A program made the position numbers and the translations under genes. Under the pieces are notes generated by a model. The model did not search any database. It worked only from the letters and a program-made list of their open reading frames with translations, and was not told the origin of the DNA. From positions 39,443 through 103,442 of the forward strand of contig NZ_JARGNU010000015.1 of the NCBI RefSeq assembly GCF_029212375.1: DNA of 64,000 bases, in the 5' to 3' direction. Source of the stretch: Zhongshania sp. Lineage in GTDB: Bacteria > Pseudomonadota > Gammaproteobacteria > Pseudomonadales > Spongiibacteraceae. Of this stretch, positions 12,324 through 23,163 are shown piece after piece (the stretch's first letter is position 1; every line of letters begins with the position of its first letter).

Positions 12324-14255
12324 TTAAGCCTTACTATCCACATCTTCCGGTGGGCTTGTCCCAGGGCTTTGGTTTAGCCAAAAGGCGATTTTATTCTTCA
12401 ATATGGTCAGCGAAACCGGTTTACTCAGGAAATCGTTCATGCCAACGGCGAAGCATCGCTCCCTATCTTCCTGAAAATTATTGGCAGTTAGGGCAATTAT
12501 GGGAAGTTTGGCGTAATCCAAATGCTGACGTATTGCTCTTGTTGCCTCAAATCCATCCATAATAGGCATTTGCAAATCCATTAAAACGATGTCGAAACGC
12601 TGCTTTTTCAGCTCAGCGAGCGCTTCTTCGCCATTGTCACTGGTGATGGTAGTCATCCCCCATCGACTCAATATGTTTTTTATGAGTAATTGATTAATGC
12701 GATTGTCTTCAACAATAAGCACTGATTTGGCGTTTAACAGATGGACGTCAGCAGGGGAGGTAGCGTCAATAGTGTCGGTATTGAGTTGGTAGGATGCTGC
12801 CCAGCGCACGTAAAAGCTTGAGCCAACACCTGTTTCACTCTTAAGCTCTATTTGCGCGGGTATTAGCTCACATAGGCGACGAACGATGGCAAGACCCAGC
12901 CCAGACCCACCGTAGCGGCGCCGATGCGAGCCGTCGGCCTGCCTAAAGCTGTTAAAGATAATTTTTTGATCTGCGTCGCTAATACCAATTCCGGTATCGC
13001 TCACTTCTAGCTCAAGGCTTAGTTGCTCGCTATTTATTTGTTGAGCGTTGAGACGGATGGCAATATTCCCTTTGTGGGTGAATTTAACCGCGTTAGCGGC
13101 TAGATTCAGCAGAATTTGCCGTATTCGAGTGTCATCGCCATGTATTTTTAAGGTAGTCAGTATCGGGTCTATATGGGTGCTAAAGACGAGGCCTTTCTTT
13201 TCTGCGTCATAACGCAATGGTGCAAGAAGATTGTCAAATAGTTGCAAGGCCGAGAAGTACCTCTCGTGCAGTTTTAATTCACCTTTTTCAATACGGGAAA
13301 AGTCGAGAATATTATTTACGATATTAAGAAGGTGCTCGCTGGATTCCCTGGCGATATCAATATAGTGTTTTTGCTCAGTATCGAGCCTGGTATTTGCGAG
13401 AAGCTGTAACATGCCAAGTGCGCCGTTCATGGGGGTGCGCAATTCATGGGTCATGGTTGCTAGAAACATACTTTTTGCTGAGTTAGCTTCGTCGGCTTCC
13501 TCTTTGGCAATTTGCAGCAATTGTAGGTGTTCTTTTAATTCTTCTTGCTGCATTTCTATACTTTTGGCCATATCGTTGATGTGGGTCTGCAGTTCTCCCA
13601 ATTCGCCGCGGCTAAATTTTTCTATTCGACTTAAATAATTGCCTTCAGCTATATTTTTAGTTACTCGTCTTATTTCGGCGAGTGGGCTAGACAGTCGACG
13701 ACTGATATACCAAGCGAGGCCGATACTAACCATTATGGAAATCAGCGCGATAAATGTAGAAACCTTGATAATACGTTGTTGGAGATGTATTAGTTGCGTT
13801 TTAGATTGCTTTATACTAACGCTACCAATTAGCTTATCTTGGCCTTCGTTGGTGCTCTCCCCTGTTATTGGGTCTTCTAGAAAAATACTATGCTGCAAAA
13901 TGGGTACAGTTATTACTTGGTAGACATCATTAGTGCTTCTGTGATTATTTAAACTGAGTGATTTTCCTGTTTCAGAATTGTGAATGGTAATTGAGTGTAT
14001 ATCGGTCGCTAAAGCAGATCCCATGATATCCAGTAGCTGGCTATCGTTCCCGCTAATAATAGCCAACTCACTAACTGCCGCAATATTTTCTGCAATTCGC
14101 CTAGCTATTTCCTGCTGGCTGTGCGCGGCATCATTGAGTCTTGCCACTAGCGAGTAACTAAATAGGGCAATAAATAAAATAAAGGCTGGAGCAATACCGG
14201 CAATTAGTATTTGTTGAAATATGGTGTATTTTTTTAGGTAGAGACGAATATTCAT
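12324..14255 (-). CDS. Hybrid sensor histidine kinase (BarA-like layout)
   Basis: 643 residues. Two membrane helices (about 13-36 and 163-186) enclose a periplasmic sensor region, followed by HAMP (about 187-238), HisKA with phospho-acceptor His270 in THELRTP, an HATPase domain with the N box NLAANAVKF and G boxes DTGIGI and GGSGLGLAI, and a C-terminal receiver with phospho-Asp560 in [13 protein letters not shown]. No Hpt domain is present, so an external phosphotransfer partner is needed. It overlaps the upstream substrate-binding gene by 4 bp (ATGA) and is probably co-transcribed with it, which suggests that the binding protein presents a ligand to this kinase. The target is unknown. Confidence 0.93.
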   Translation of the reverse strand: MNIRLYLKKYTIFQQILIAGIAPAFILFIALFSYSLVARLNDAAHSQQEIARRIAENIAAVSELAIISGNDSQLLDIMGSALATDIHSITIHNSETGKSLSLNNHRSTNDVYQVITVPILQHSIFLEDPITGESTNEGQDKLIGSVSIKQSKTQLIHLQQRIIKVSTFIALISIMVSIGLAWYISRRLSSPLAEIRRVTKNIAEGNYLSRIEKFSRGELGELQTHINDMAKSIEMQQEELKEHLQLLQIAKEEADEANSAKSMFLATMTHELRTPMNGALGMLQLLANTRLDTEQKHYIDIARESSEHLLNIVNNILDFSRIEKGELKLHERYFSALQLFDNLLAPLRYDAEKKGLVFSTHIDPILTTLKIHGDDTRIRQILLNLAANAVKFTHKGNIAIRLNAQQINSEQLSLELEVSDTGIGISDADQKIIFNSFRQADGSHRRRYGGSGLGLAIVRRLCELIPAQIELKSETGVGSSFYVRWAASYQLNTDTIDATSPADVHLLNAKSVLIVEDNRINQLLIKNILSRWGMTTITSDNGEEALAELKKQRFDIVLMDLQMPIMDGFEATRAIRQHLDYAKLPIIALTANNFQEDRERCFAVGMNDFLSKPVSLTILKNKIAFWLNQSPGTSPPEDVDSKA

Positions 14256-15127
14256 TGTGATTCGCTACCTGCTATTTCCTTGAGTAGAATCTCTTCTGAA
14301 GGCAGTTCTATACCGAGTGATTCCGCAACGCTGTAGTTTAATTTAACGTTGTAATTATGCGGATGGCGAGCTTCTGGAATGATATTAGATTTAACAAACG
14401 AATTTACCATTGCTATTATTTCATTCGTGTATTGATCTGGACTTGAAATAATCGATGCCAGCGCGCCTGCGTTAACAAAGCCTTCGTTGGGACCAATGAT
14501 CAGTGTTTGGTGTCGATAACTACTTAATAGTATTGAACGAATAGTTTGCGAATTGTAAAGTGTAGTTTCTGGAGTCGCTAAGACAATATCGCTATTTTGT
14601 ATGACTTTGTTGATTGATCTTAATTTATTATTTTCGTTTGCCTGTTCAACAATAAAATGCATTAGCGGAAATTTTTCTGCTTCTTTTTCCAGTGCATAAA
14701 GATAGTTGGGGTCTTGATATGCAATACCAACGCGAATTGACCTAAATTTATATATTGACGATATTAGCGAAAGTTGTTTGTGTATGGATTGGTCAGAGAA
14801 CAATGCGGTGGCGTTTTTATAATGCCCAGATTTATAAACAACCGAGTTTACATAAAGCGCAAAATTAGCCTTATAATGATTATTATTAATTAGTGGAAGT
14901 AATTTTTCGGAGACGATAATGAGTATTTCACCGCGGTCCTTCGCGGAGGGTAAATTTTTTGTATAAGTGTGTACGATAAAGTCGAGATTGCTTTCTATTT
15001 GTTTTGCTAGTAATTCAAGTTTTTCATTTTTTTCAGGCAATATTAAGTCTATCACCGGCTTAAAACTTTGTGGGAAAGCCGGTGTGCAAAAAACTAAAAG
15101 CAATATTCCATATAAATATTTTCTCAA
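14252..15127 (-). CDS. ABC transporter substrate-binding-like periplasmic protein
   Basis: 291 residues with an N-terminal signal peptide ([19 protein letters not shown]). The rest resembles the periplasmic-binding fold of the ABC_sub_bind (TrpX-like, PF04392) family: a first lobe, then [16 protein letters not shown] and [14 protein letters not shown] typical of the hinge and second lobe. No permease or ATPase is nearby, so it is more likely a sensory ligand-binding protein for the coupled histidine kinase. The start is TTG at 15127, with AAGGAT upstream; no better ATG exists nearby. Family assignment is by pattern only. Confidence 0.7.
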   Translation of the reverse strand: MRKYLYGILLLVFCTPAFPQSFKPVIDLILPEKNEKLELLAKQIESNLDFIVHTYTKNLPSAKDRGEILIIVSEKLLPLINNNHYKANFALYVNSVVYKSGHYKNATALFSDQSIHKQLSLISSIYKFRSIRVGIAYQDPNYLYALEKEAEKFPLMHFIVEQANENNKLRSINKVIQNSDIVLATPETTLYNSQTIRSILLSSYRHQTLIIGPNEGFVNAGALASIISSPDQYTNEIIAMVNSFVKSNIIPEARHPHNYNVKLNYSVAESLGIELPSEEILLKEIAGSESQ

Positions 15128-15154
15128 GAGGCTAATCCTTGACCCTTGTTTAAG

Positions 15155-17138
15155 CTAGTAACGCAATATTACGCTAACTAATTGGCGTAGTTTGTTGGTG
15201 TAAATATTGTCGCGTAACAATTCACTGTCGTCATCGTTACGGTATTGACCACTGTAACTTAGTTCAAGTTCATTACTATTTACGTTAAATGTTTTGGTAA
15301 GTTTAATATCTGTGCGTGAAAATTTATTTCCTGATGTACCTATTTCTTTCGCGTAATATTTAGCCATGGAAAATTGAATATCAGGTTTGTACTTATAACT
15401 TAATAAAACACTAGCCGAATTTCTTGGTGTAAAGGTGGTTTCGGTATTGGTATTTGATTCGTCTGATATATAGGCGTAACTTCCGTGAAGAAGCCATTGG
15501 TGATTTGGGCGGTAATCTATTTCGGTTTCTATGCCGCGTTGTTTAAGATAGCTATCATTGACGGGATCAAATCTATCAAGTGATATTGAGTTAGACATGA
15601 GCTGTTTTAGGTGGTCACTAAAAATTTTTACATCCCACTGTAAACGCAGTTTTTTGTTATTTCCGTAGTAGCCTATTTCCCGAGATTGTATTAATTCTGG
15701 TTTAAGATTGGGTTTTCCTTTTGCGGACTGAAGTAAAACGGCGCTAGTGGGGCCGCCATTAGATGGCCTAACATTGCTCCCTGTGTAGGTCCAGTTTGCT
15801 GAGGTTTCTAGTAAGTCTGGTGTTCTTATTGCTTCTGAATAAATAAAACGGAAGCTGTGACTTGTGTTTAAGTGGTAGTGTAAGGCTAGACGAGGTGAGA
15901 AATTTTTCCCTATATTTTCTTCATACTCATAGGACCCGCCACTATTTACAGTAAATTTATCGGACAGTTTTTTTTCTACATTATAGAAGAACTGATAATT
16001 ATTACTTGTAAGGGTTCCACCATAATAGGTTTCTGAGCTAACTCTGGATTGCTTTAGATGAACGCCTGCAATGCTTGTTAAGCTTTCATTCCAAATATAG
16101 GTATCTTGAAAATCGATGTCATGGCGATTTACTTGCTGGTCTTCGTTGGCGTCTACAAGAATAAAGGGTGCTGGATTATCAGCTAAGTTTGTATAGTAAG
16201 GTGGAATTTGTGCTGTCCAACGGTGTATTTGTTGCTGTCCAACGGTGTATTTGTTGCTGGCCGGAAAAATCATATTGGACTTTAAGCTGATGGAAAACGG
16301 ATAGTTCGTGTTCAACTTTAGATGAGAAATAGTAGTCATCTACGTTGGTGTCTGGTGAAGTAACATCGATATCAGAATAGTCGTCGCTAACACGCCCTTC
16401 CTTATAGCCTAAATTTAAGCTGAGGCTTGTGTTACTAAATTGGCGTTCGTAACGGGTGTTGAAGAGTTGTAGCGTTTTACTGTCTAGTCGTTCTTTACCA
16501 TTATTTTTGATATCAAATCCGTCGTCATGGCGACTGGCGATGGTAATTCGGTAGTGGCCACCGAGGTATTCGTCGGCGTGGCTGAGTCGATAGTTTTCGG
16601 TATGTTCTGAACCGCGCTGAGCACTTGCTTCTAAATTGGCGATGTCGGCGGGGTGCCGAGTAATAATATTTATAACGCCGAGAAAGGCATTGGCGCCATA
16701 ACTGGCGGTAGACGGCCCGCGCACCACTTCTATGCGCTCAATATCCTCAATGGTAATGGGGATATCATTCCAGTCTACTGTCGCGAGACCGGCCTGATAA
16801 ACAGAGCGGCCATCAATTAATACTTGCATGCGTCTAGAATCGCGGTAATTGCTACCGTGATAACTAACGACGTAATTCCAACCGTCGCGCGCGCCTACCG
16901 ATGTGCCGGGAATGAGCCTAAAAAGTTCGGGAATTTCGTGTAAGCCAGAAGCAATAATCATTTCACGGTCAATTACACTAACGCTGGCCGGCACCTCACT
17001 GCGATTTTGTTTTAGTCGCGCAGGGGTTAATACAATGGGTAGATCGTCGCTTTCTAAAAAGCTTGCTTGCAGCGGGCTTGCTAGACTGAGAACGATTAAG
17101 CCTAAGAGAATAAGGTGCGGCTGTTTTACACGGAACAT
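15155..17138 (-). pseudogene. TonB-dependent receptor, frameshifted by a 22-bp tandem duplication
   Basis: Outer-membrane receptor in two overlapping frames. The 5' part (17138 to about 16179) encodes a signal peptide (HLILLGLIVLSLASPLQA) and the plug, including VVRGPSTASYGANAFLGVINI. The 3' part (16339-15155) encodes the beta-barrel and ends LRQLVSVILRY, a proper C-terminal outer-membrane signature with terminal aromatic residue. The frames are separated only by a tandem duplication of 22 bp at 16211-16254; removing one copy gives a continuous reading ...YDFSGQQQIHRWTAQIPPYY.... The whole would be about 650 residues. Start ATG 17138 has AAGGAT upstream. It is first in a cluster with the binding protein and kinase. 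Confidence 0.85.
16211..16254. repeat. 22-bp perfect tandem duplication
   Basis: Two identical 22-base units (16211-16232 and 16233-16254), each starting TGCTGTCCAACGG. 22 is not a multiple of 3, so the second unit shifts the frame of the TonB receptor gene. Confidence 0.95.
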
Positions 17139-17221
17139 AAGTTATCCTTAACATTTTCAACAGAATTGAGTGTAGCGTTAAAAGAGTGAATTTGACTATG
17201 GCGGGATATAAGCGCTTGTGC

Positions 17222-18589
17222 TTATTTACCGATACAGAAGCTGGAAAAAATCCGTCCTAGCAGGTCGTCGGAGCTAAATTCGCCGGTGATTTCTGCCAAA
17301 GCCTGCTGGGCTATTCGCAGTTCTTCTGCCAATAGTTCGCCAGCATTGTAATGAAGCAGCTGTTGTTCGCCGGCGTGAATGTGCTCTCGTCCGAGATTTA
17401 ATGCTTCGATATGGCGTCGGCGGGCGATAAAAGGGGTGTCGCCGTCGTTATAACCAACGCAAGACTTAAGGTGCTCGCGAAGTAGATCGATGCCGTCGGC
17501 GTGTTTTGCGGAGAGGTATATACGGGAGATGTCGCTATTATCTATAGCTACTTGGTGACCAGAGAGATCACATTTATTGTAGATAATACTGAGCTTTTGC
17601 TGGGCAATAAATGGCTGTAACTCGCTGGGAATAGCCTCCTTTTCATCCTCTGCGCTCTGGCTGTCGATAACCAGTAAGATACGGTCGGCATTCGTTATTT
17701 CGGTCCATGCTCGCTTAATGCCCTCTTGTTCTACTATGTCGTCGCTGTCGCGCAGGCCTGCGGTATCAATGATATGCAAGGGCATTCCGTCGATGAGAAT
17801 ATTTTCTCTTAGTACGTCTCGGGTGGTGCCCGCTATATTGGTAACAATGGCAGATTCTCTGCCGGCTAGGGCATTTAATAGGCTAGATTTTCCTGCATTG
17901 GGTCTGCCGGCGATAACAACGGTCATGCCTTCGCGAAGAATACTGCCTTGTTTGGCTGAGGCGAAAACGCGCTCGAGATTTTGTTTTATTCGGCTTAGTT
18001 CGCTGGCGACGCGGCCATCACTAATAAAATCGATTTCTTCTTCGGGAAAGTCTATAGCAGCTTCAACATAGATTCTAAGCTGAGTAATGGCCTCTACCAG
18101 CTGGTTTATTTCTTTGCTGAATTCACCCTCTAAGGAGCGCACAGCCTGACGTGCAGCTTGTTCTGAGGCGCTGTCAATAAGGTCGGCAATTGCTTCTGCT
18201 TGGGCGAGGTCAATTTTGTTGTTGAGAAATGCGCGTTCAGAAAATTCACCCGGCCTTGCCATTCTGGCGCCGGCTTTAATAACTTCACGCAGTAGGCAGT
18301 CGAGTATTATTGGCCCGCCATGGCCTTGTAGCTCGAGCACATCTTCGCCAGTAAAGGAGTTGGGGCCGGGAAAATACAGCGCAATACCTTGGTCGAGAGT
18401 GCGGGGGCCGTTTTCGCCAGCTTCAAAAAAGCTGCCGTAGTGAGCGTAGCGGGGTTTGAGGTCTGCTTTATCGAGCAGGCGATGGCCAATTTCTAGAGCT
18501 TTTGGGCCAGACACTCTAACAATGCCAACACCGCCTTTTCCGGGCGGTGTTGCAATTGCAGCAATAGTATCTTGATAGCTGTTTAGCAT
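17222..18589 (-). CDS. mnmE: tRNA modification GTPase MnmE (TrmE)
   Basis: 455 residues, full length. GTPase partner of MnmG in cmnm5U34 tRNA modification. The N-terminal tetrahydrofolate-binding domain starts [19 protein letters not shown]; the G domain has G1 GRPNAGKSS (about residues 226-234), G3 DTAGLRD and G4 NKCD; the protein ends in the catalytic CIGK motif. It lies 9 bp downstream of yidC, in the rpmH-rnpA-yidD-yidC-mnmE series. Confidence 0.98.
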   Translation of the reverse strand: MLNSYQDTIAAIATPPGKGGVGIVRVSGPKALEIGHRLLDKADLKPRYAHYGSFFEAGENGPRTLDQGIALYFPGPNSFTGEDVLELQGHGGPIILDCLLREVIKAGARMARPGEFSERAFLNNKIDLAQAEAIADLIDSASEQAARQAVRSLEGEFSKEINQLVEAITQLRIYVEAAIDFPEEEIDFISDGRVASELSRIKQNLERVFASAKQGSILREGMTVVIAGRPNAGKSSLLNALAGRESAIVTNIAGTTRDVLRENILIDGMPLHIIDTAGLRDSDDIVEQEGIKRAWTEITNADRILLVIDSQSAEDEKEAIPSELQPFIAQQKLSIIYNKCDLSGHQVAIDNSDISRIYLSAKHADGIDLLREHLKSCVGYNDGDTPFIARRRHIEALNLGREHIHAGEQQLLHYNAGELLAEELRIAQQALAEITGEFSSDDLLGRIFSSFCIGK

Positions 18590-18598
18590 AGTGTGCTA

Positions 18599-20269
18599 TC
18601 AGCGGGTGGGAAGCCCGCTCTTCTCGATGCGCTTCGTAATAATATATTGCTGAATAATAGATAAGGTGTTGTTAACCACCCAGTACAGTACCAAGCCAGA
18701 CGGGAAGAATAGGAAGAAGAAGGTAAAGACCACCGGCATCCACTGCATGATTTTGGCCTGCATTGGATCTGGCGGCGGCGGATTAAGGCGCTGCTGGATA
18801 AACATAGATAAACCCATAACCAAGGGCAGAATAAAATACGGGTCCATGGCTGACAAATCTTGGATCCACAAAATAAACGGCGCGTGGCGCAGCTCGATAC
18901 TCTCCATTAACACCCAGTACAGCGACATAAATACGGGCATTTGCACGACCATAGGTAAGCAGCCGCCAAGAGGGTTAATTTTCTCGGTCTTGTAAAGCTC
19001 CATCATTGCTTGAGACTGCTTTTGACGGTCATCAGCATAGCGCTCTTTAAGTTCAGCCAGCTTGGGTTGAACTTTGCGCATATTGGCCATCGACGTAAAC
19101 GCTTTGGCATTAAGTTGGAAGAACGCTGCTTTTACTAGCATCGTTAAGCCGATAATGGCGAAGCCCCAGTTGCCAAGAAAGCCGTGGATTTTGGTAAGTA
19201 GCCAGAACAAGGGCTGGGCAATCCACCACAGAAAGCCGTAATCGACAGTCAGTTCTAAACCTGGTGAGATTTCCTCTAAGCGATACTGATCTTTTGGGCC
19301 GGTATAAAAAGACGCGGCAACACTGCCTTGGCTGTGAGGCTCAATGGTTACGGCGGCGCTAGTAGCGCGGGCAATATTGATACCCTGCTTGGTAACGATG
19401 GTGCTGAGTTCGTTAACGCTGTCTGGGTTTGGTATCCACGCACTTAAGAAATAGTGTTGGATGATGCCGATCCAGCCGCCATTGACGGCGGTTTTCAGCG
19501 GTTTGTCTTTCATTTTTCCGAAAGCCAATTTGCTGTATTTGTCTTCGTTGTCGGCGTAAGCCACGCCCATAAAGGGCTTCATGGCAAACATGCCGCCTTC
19601 GCCATCAACACTGGGGTCGGTGCTATTACCGCGTTTTAATTGGCCGAAGAAGCTAGCTTGAAATGCTGAATCGCTTTGATTGTCGATCAAGTATTCAATT
19701 TTAATTACGTATTCGCCGCGCTTGAAATGGAAGCGTTTAATAATGTTGATTTGATCGCTGTACTGATAGTGAAGATCAACATTGATCGTATCGCTGCCTT
19801 CACTAAGCTGGTAACTGTCGGTATTGGCAATAAATTGCGGACGACCTTTGGCGGTATCGGTTGCATTCTGGCCAATTAAGCCACTTTGGGCGATATAGTC
19901 ACGTTTTTCGTTACTCTCGAGAATAACAAAGGGATCGTCTGATTCAAGGTTGGCGGTGTAAGCCGGTAAACCAGCGTAAACAATATCTCCGCCATGCAGG
20001 TCTATTTTAATATTTAGAACGTCGGTGCTAACGGTTAGGAAACCACTGCTATTACTACTGTTCGCTGCGGGTAAGCTGCTGCCGGCATCTTGATTTAAAA
20101 TGGGTAGATCGCTGTCGCCGCTACTTGTTACCGGAGACGCAGTGTTGTTAGCGGTTGTTGAGCTGGCAATAATTGTTTCAGGCCCCTCAAAATTCTTCCA
20201 CTCGATCAATAACATAAAAGAGAGGGCAGCGATGGCGGCGATAAGGAGATAGCGCTGAATATCAATCAT
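18599..20269 (-). CDS. yidC: Membrane protein insertase YidC
   Basis: 556 residues. Inserts proteins into the inner membrane alone or with SecYEG. There is an N-terminal membrane helix ([21 protein letters not shown]), a low-complexity Ser/Asn/Ala linker (about 35-75), the large periplasmic P1 domain, and five conserved C-terminal helices, with [20 protein letters not shown] near residues 434-453. The ATG at 20269 overlaps the yidD end by 8 bp. Confidence 0.97.
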   Translation of the reverse strand: MIDIQRYLLIAAIAALSFMLLIEWKNFEGPETIIASSTTANNTASPVTSSGDSDLPILNQDAGSSLPAANSSNSSGFLTVSTDVLNIKIDLHGGDIVYAGLPAYTANLESDDPFVILESNEKRDYIAQSGLIGQNATDTAKGRPQFIANTDSYQLSEGSDTINVDLHYQYSDQINIIKRFHFKRGEYVIKIEYLIDNQSDSAFQASFFGQLKRGNSTDPSVDGEGGMFAMKPFMGVAYADNEDKYSKLAFGKMKDKPLKTAVNGGWIGIIQHYFLSAWIPNPDSVNELSTIVTKQGINIARATSAAVTIEPHSQGSVAASFYTGPKDQYRLEEISPGLELTVDYGFLWWIAQPLFWLLTKIHGFLGNWGFAIIGLTMLVKAAFFQLNAKAFTSMANMRKVQPKLAELKERYADDRQKQSQAMMELYKTEKINPLGGCLPMVVQMPVFMSLYWVLMESIELRHAPFILWIQDLSAMDPYFILPLVMGLSMFIQQRLNPPPPDPMQAKIMQWMPVVFTFFFLFFPSGLVLYWVVNNTLSIIQQYIITKRIEKSGLPTR

Positions 20270-20525
20270 TGCTTGAATGCCTTGAAAGTTTGAGTTCGGT
20301 TGAATGACAGTGGCAGGATGGTACAGGATCGTAGCCGCCGCTGCTAAGGGGGTGGCAACGGAGTAGGCGTTTTAATCCTAAATAGCTACCACGACGTGCG
20401 CCGTGGAGCTTTATAGCTTCAATAGCATAACTGGAACAACTAGGATAAAAACGGCAATGCGGAGCCATCAGAGGACTGATAAACAGGCGGTAGAACGAAA
20501 TGCAGGCGATAAGCAACCGCTGCAT
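20262..20525 (-). CDS. yidD: Membrane protein insertion efficiency factor YidD
   Basis: 87 residues. YidD assists YidC-mediated insertion at the inner membrane. The amphipathic N-terminus ([15 protein letters not shown]) and the [14 protein letters not shown] signature with GGYDPVP are diagnostic. It sits between rnpA and yidC, 5 bp after rnpA, as in nearly all proteobacteria. Confidence 0.95.
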   Translation of the reverse strand: MQRLLIACISFYRLFISPLMAPHCRFYPSCSSYAIEAIKLHGARRGSYLGLKRLLRCHPLSSGGYDPVPSCHCHSTELKLSRHSSND

Positions 20526-20530
20526 AGTAT

Positions 20531-20908
20531 TTAACCCTCTCGCTGACGGAAGCGTTTTTCAGCTCGTTTTTCTAACTGCTGCCAAAGCTGACTACAGATT
20601 TCTTGCATTTGTGCGTTGTCTAGCTGGTCGAGACCACGCCGAGCAAGCACGATAACATCAATACCCTTTAGATTATGTTGATAGTGTCTAAAGGTTTCTC
20701 TAATGTTGCGCTTTACTCTGTTGCGCTGAACGGATAAGCGCACATTTTTCTTGGCAATTACTAAACCCAGTCGCGGCCGATCGAGATCGTTTTTTCGAGC
20801 TAAAAATAATATTTCAGCAGAAGAAACTTTCAGACGTGACTGATCGAACACCGCTTGGTATTCGCTGGCGTTTAGCAGGCGCAGTGTTTTTTCAAACTGA
20901 AAATTCAC
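20531..20908 (-). CDS. rnpA: Ribonuclease P protein component
   Basis: 125 residues. Protein subunit of RNase P, which matures tRNA 5' ends. The RNA-binding signature [13 protein letters not shown] lies at about residues 61-73, following the basic strand [13 protein letters not shown]. The start codon is GTG at 20908. It lies 30 bp downstream of rpmH. Confidence 0.96.
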   Translation of the reverse strand: MNFQFEKTLRLLNASEYQAVFDQSRLKVSSAEILFLARKNDLDRPRLGLVIAKKNVRLSVQRNRVKRNIRETFRHYQHNLKGIDVIVLARRGLDQLDNAQMQEICSQLWQQLEKRAEKRFRQREG

Positions 20909-20938
20909 TGCGTTGCCAGTGATATTACAAGTCTAAAA

Positions 20939-21076
20939 TTAAGCTGACAGTACTACGCGGCCTTTGGCGCGGCGACGGTTAATCAGCTTGCGGCCATTCT
21001 TGGTAGCCATACGTGCACGGAAACCGTGGTTGCGGGCTTTTTTCAGGTTGCTTGGTTGAAATGTTCTTTTGCTCAT
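20939..21076 (-). CDS. rpmH: 50S ribosomal protein L34
   Basis: 45 residues, [20 protein letters not shown] at the start and [10 protein letters not shown] at the end, a near-exact match to the L34 family. The normal length is 44-46. Its ATG is at 21076; an upstream extension of the same frame is not coding. First gene of the rpmH-rnpA-yidD-yidC-mnmE block. Confidence 0.98.
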   Translation of the reverse strand: MSKRTFQPSNLKKARNHGFRARMATKNGRKLINRRRAKGRVVLSA

Positions 21077-21163
21077 GATCTCTGACCTTGACTAAATTAG
21101 CCGACCTACGCAGTCGGCGCTGTTTGGTTTTAAAGCCCAATACAGCGAAAAATCGGATCGCGA

Positions 21164-21192
21164 ATTTTAGTGGATACCACGCCCAATAGCAA
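21164..21192 (-). promoter_or_regulatory. Promoter of rpmH operon
   Basis: Read leftward: TTGCTA (21192-21187), a 17-bp spacer and TAAAAT (21169-21164). This predicts a leader of about 80 bases before the rpmH ATG. Confidence 0.75.
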
Positions 21193-21265
21193 ATACTTGT
21201 TATGGTAGGGGTGAGGTTTTCGATGGCTGGGGCTTTTAAGCGATTTAGCACAGCTTACCCTCTGT

Positions 21266-21274
21266 TTATCCACA
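21266..21274 (+). promoter_or_regulatory. DnaA box
   Basis: Perfect TTATCCACA. Confidence 0.8.
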
Positions 21275-21288
21275 GTTAAAACGCCGTG

Positions 21289-21297
21289 TTATCCACA
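21289..21297 (+). promoter_or_regulatory. DnaA box
   Basis: Perfect TTATCCACA, 23 bp from the start of the previous box, about two helical turns. Confidence 0.8.
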
Positions 21298-21402
21298 GCG
21301 AAAGGAATTTATCGGTTTTCCCTAGGGATTTTATTTTTTGTTCTTATCATGTTGAAAACAAAGCGTTTTTAATATTTCCATAAAATGGTAAGGGATTAAA
21401 TA

Positions 21403-21411
21403 TGTGGATAA
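21403..21411 (-). promoter_or_regulatory. DnaA box next to dnaA promoter
   Basis: TGTGGATAA, perfect on the minus strand. It ends 8 bp before the dnaA -35 box, so DnaA could autoregulate from here. Confidence 0.75.
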
Positions 21412-21419
21412 CTCTGTTG

Positions 21420-21448
21420 TTGAAAGGTAGAATGGCGACTCATATAAG
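21420..21448 (+). promoter_or_regulatory. Putative dnaA promoter
   Basis: TTGAAA (21420-21425), a 17-bp spacer and TATAAG (21443-21448). It predicts a leader of about 100 bases before dnaA. Confidence 0.65.
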
Positions 21449-21555
21449 ACTGTTTATGACTGATTGCTGCTGGTTCAGTTCTGGCTCGCATTTAGCTGTC
21501 TTTTCGGCTGATAAATCTATCGGTTCTAAAATTTTTATTTAAGCTAATTTGGAGA

Positions 21556-23049
21556 ATGGTGTTGTCAGAAGCGACGTGGCAGAAATGTATTGCGCATTTG
21601 CAAGACGAGTTGCCAGCTCAGCAATTTAACACCTGGATTAGACCGCTACAGGTGGAACTTGGTGAGGATCTAATTTATTTGTTTGCGCCTAATCGTTTTA
21701 TTCGAGACTGGGTAAACGATCGCTTCTTTGCGCGTATTTTAGAGTTGGTTTCGGAATTATCGCCAGCGGGGCGTAAATTAGATGTAGAGCTGGGGATTGT
21801 AGATCGTCAGCCAATTCCGGTACGTGGTGGCGGGAGTTCGCGTCCTATGCCATCCTCGCCTAATCCAACTATTAATAATCGTGCGCCAATGCCGGCGCCG
21901 AGTCGGCAGCGCAGCGAACGTCAAAATACTGAAGTAAGTCCAGATTTTCACTCCCAACCGGCTATTATAACTTCGCCACAAAATATAGGTGGCCAGCGCC
22001 AAGTAGAGGTTGAGGGCGGTATTCGCCACCAAAGCTCGTTAATGCAGGCTTATACCTTTGATACCTTTGTTGAGGGTAAGTCCAACCAATTAGCCCGTGC
22101 GGCCGCCAGCCAAGTTGCTAGCAATCCTGGGCGCGGTTATAACCCACTGTTCTTATATGGTGGTGTGGGTTTAGGTAAAACCCATTTGATGCATGCGGTG
22201 GGTAATTCGCTAATGCAGCAGAATCCAAATGCCAAGGTGGTTTATCTGCACTCTGAGCGTTTTGTGGCCGATATGGTTAAAGCGCTGCAGTTAAATGCGA
22301 TAAATGAGTTTAAACGCTATTACCGTTCAGTTGACGCGCTGCTGATAGATGATATTCAGTTCTTTTCTGGTAAAGATCGCTCGCAAGAAGAATTCTTCCA
22401 CACTTTTAATGCATTGCTAGAAGGTGGGCAGCAAATGATCTTGACCTGCGACCGCTATCCCAAAGAAATAAAAGGTCTTGAGGAGCGCTTAAAATCTCGT
22501 TTTGGCTGGGGGCTGACGGTAGCTGTTGAACCGCCCGAGCTTGAAACACGCGTGGCTATTTTAATGAAAAAGGCTGAGCAGGATAAAACTGACCTACCCT
22601 CGGATGCGGCGTTTTTTATAGCACAGCGCGTTCGCTCCAATGTTCGGGAGCTTGAGGGTGTTTTAAAGCGGGTTATCGCGAGCTCGCGCTTTATGGCTAA
22701 GCCTATTGATATCCCGTTAATAAAGGAGTCTCTTAAGGATTTACTGGCCTTACAAGACAAGCAGGTGAGTTTGGATAATATCCAGCGCACGGTAGCTGAG
22801 TATTACAAAATCAAGATGGCAGATTTAATGTCTAAGCGGCGGAGTCGATCGGTGGCTAGGCCTCGTCAGGTGGCAATGGCCCTATCCAAGGAATTGACCA
22901 ACCACAGCCTGCCTGAAATTGGCGATGGCTTTGGTGGGCGTGACCACACCACCGTGTTACATGCATGTCGGAAAATTAAAGAGTTGCGTGAAACAGACGG
23001 TGATATGCGAGAAGACTATCAAAATTTGATCAGGCTACTCACAAGCTGA
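21556..23049 (+). CDS. dnaA: Chromosomal replication initiator DnaA
   Basis: 497 residues. Binds DnaA boxes and opens oriC. Domain I begins [21 protein letters not shown]; domain II (about 85-160) is a variable Pro/Ser/Gln-rich linker; the AAA+ domain has Walker [10 protein letters not shown] (about 199-207) and Walker [10 protein letters not shown]; the C-terminal DNA-binding signature is [15 protein letters not shown]. Three possible starts follow each other (ATG 21556, GTG 21559, TTG 21562). GGAG at 21551 is only 1 base from the ATG but 7 from the TTG, and the TTG aligns best with the Pseudomonas MSVELW start, so the true start may be 3-6 bases downstream. Confidence 0.97.
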   Translation: MVLSEATWQKCIAHLQDELPAQQFNTWIRPLQVELGEDLIYLFAPNRFIRDWVNDRFFARILELVSELSPAGRKLDVELGIVDRQPIPVRGGGSSRPMPSSPNPTINNRAPMPAPSRQRSERQNTEVSPDFHSQPAIITSPQNIGGQRQVEVEGGIRHQSSLMQAYTFDTFVEGKSNQLARAAASQVASNPGRGYNPLFLYGGVGLGKTHLMHAVGNSLMQQNPNAKVVYLHSERFVADMVKALQLNAINEFKRYYRSVDALLIDDIQFFSGKDRSQEEFFHTFNALLEGGQQMILTCDRYPKEIKGLEERLKSRFGWGLTVAVEPPELETRVAILMKKAEQDKTDLPSDAAFFIAQRVRSNVRELEGVLKRVIASSRFMAKPIDIPLIKESLKDLLALQDKQVSLDNIQRTVAEYYKIKMADLMSKRRSRSVARPRQVAMALSKELTNHSLPEIGDGFGGRDHTTVLHACRKIKELRETDGDMREDYQNLIRLLTS

Positions 23050-23163
23050 TGTCTTAACGCGGCTTTATATAATAAAGTAATACCATAGTTGGGTGTTTTT
23101 GGTGGTGGTGTTTTTAACTGTCATCAGCCTTGAGATTTTTGATAAGGAACAGGAACCGAAAGC

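Larger units (their letters stand above)
21193..21419. other. Probable replication origin (oriC), rpmH-dnaA intergenic region
   Basis: The gap between rpmH and dnaA has no gene. It contains perfect DnaA boxes at 21266 and 21289 (plus) and 21403 (minus), surrounding an AT-rich stretch (about 21305-21402) with TTTATTTTTTG-like and TTTTTAATATTT-like segments that could unwind. Pseudomonas origins map to this same gap. All genes to the left of it run leftward and dnaA, dnaN, recF, gyrB run rightward, the leading-strand pattern expected around an active origin. Confidence 0.65.

Noticed and set aside
20979..21251. 90-codon minus-strand ORF over rpmH
   Set aside because: Shadow in another frame; the L34 gene at 20939-21076 explains the region.
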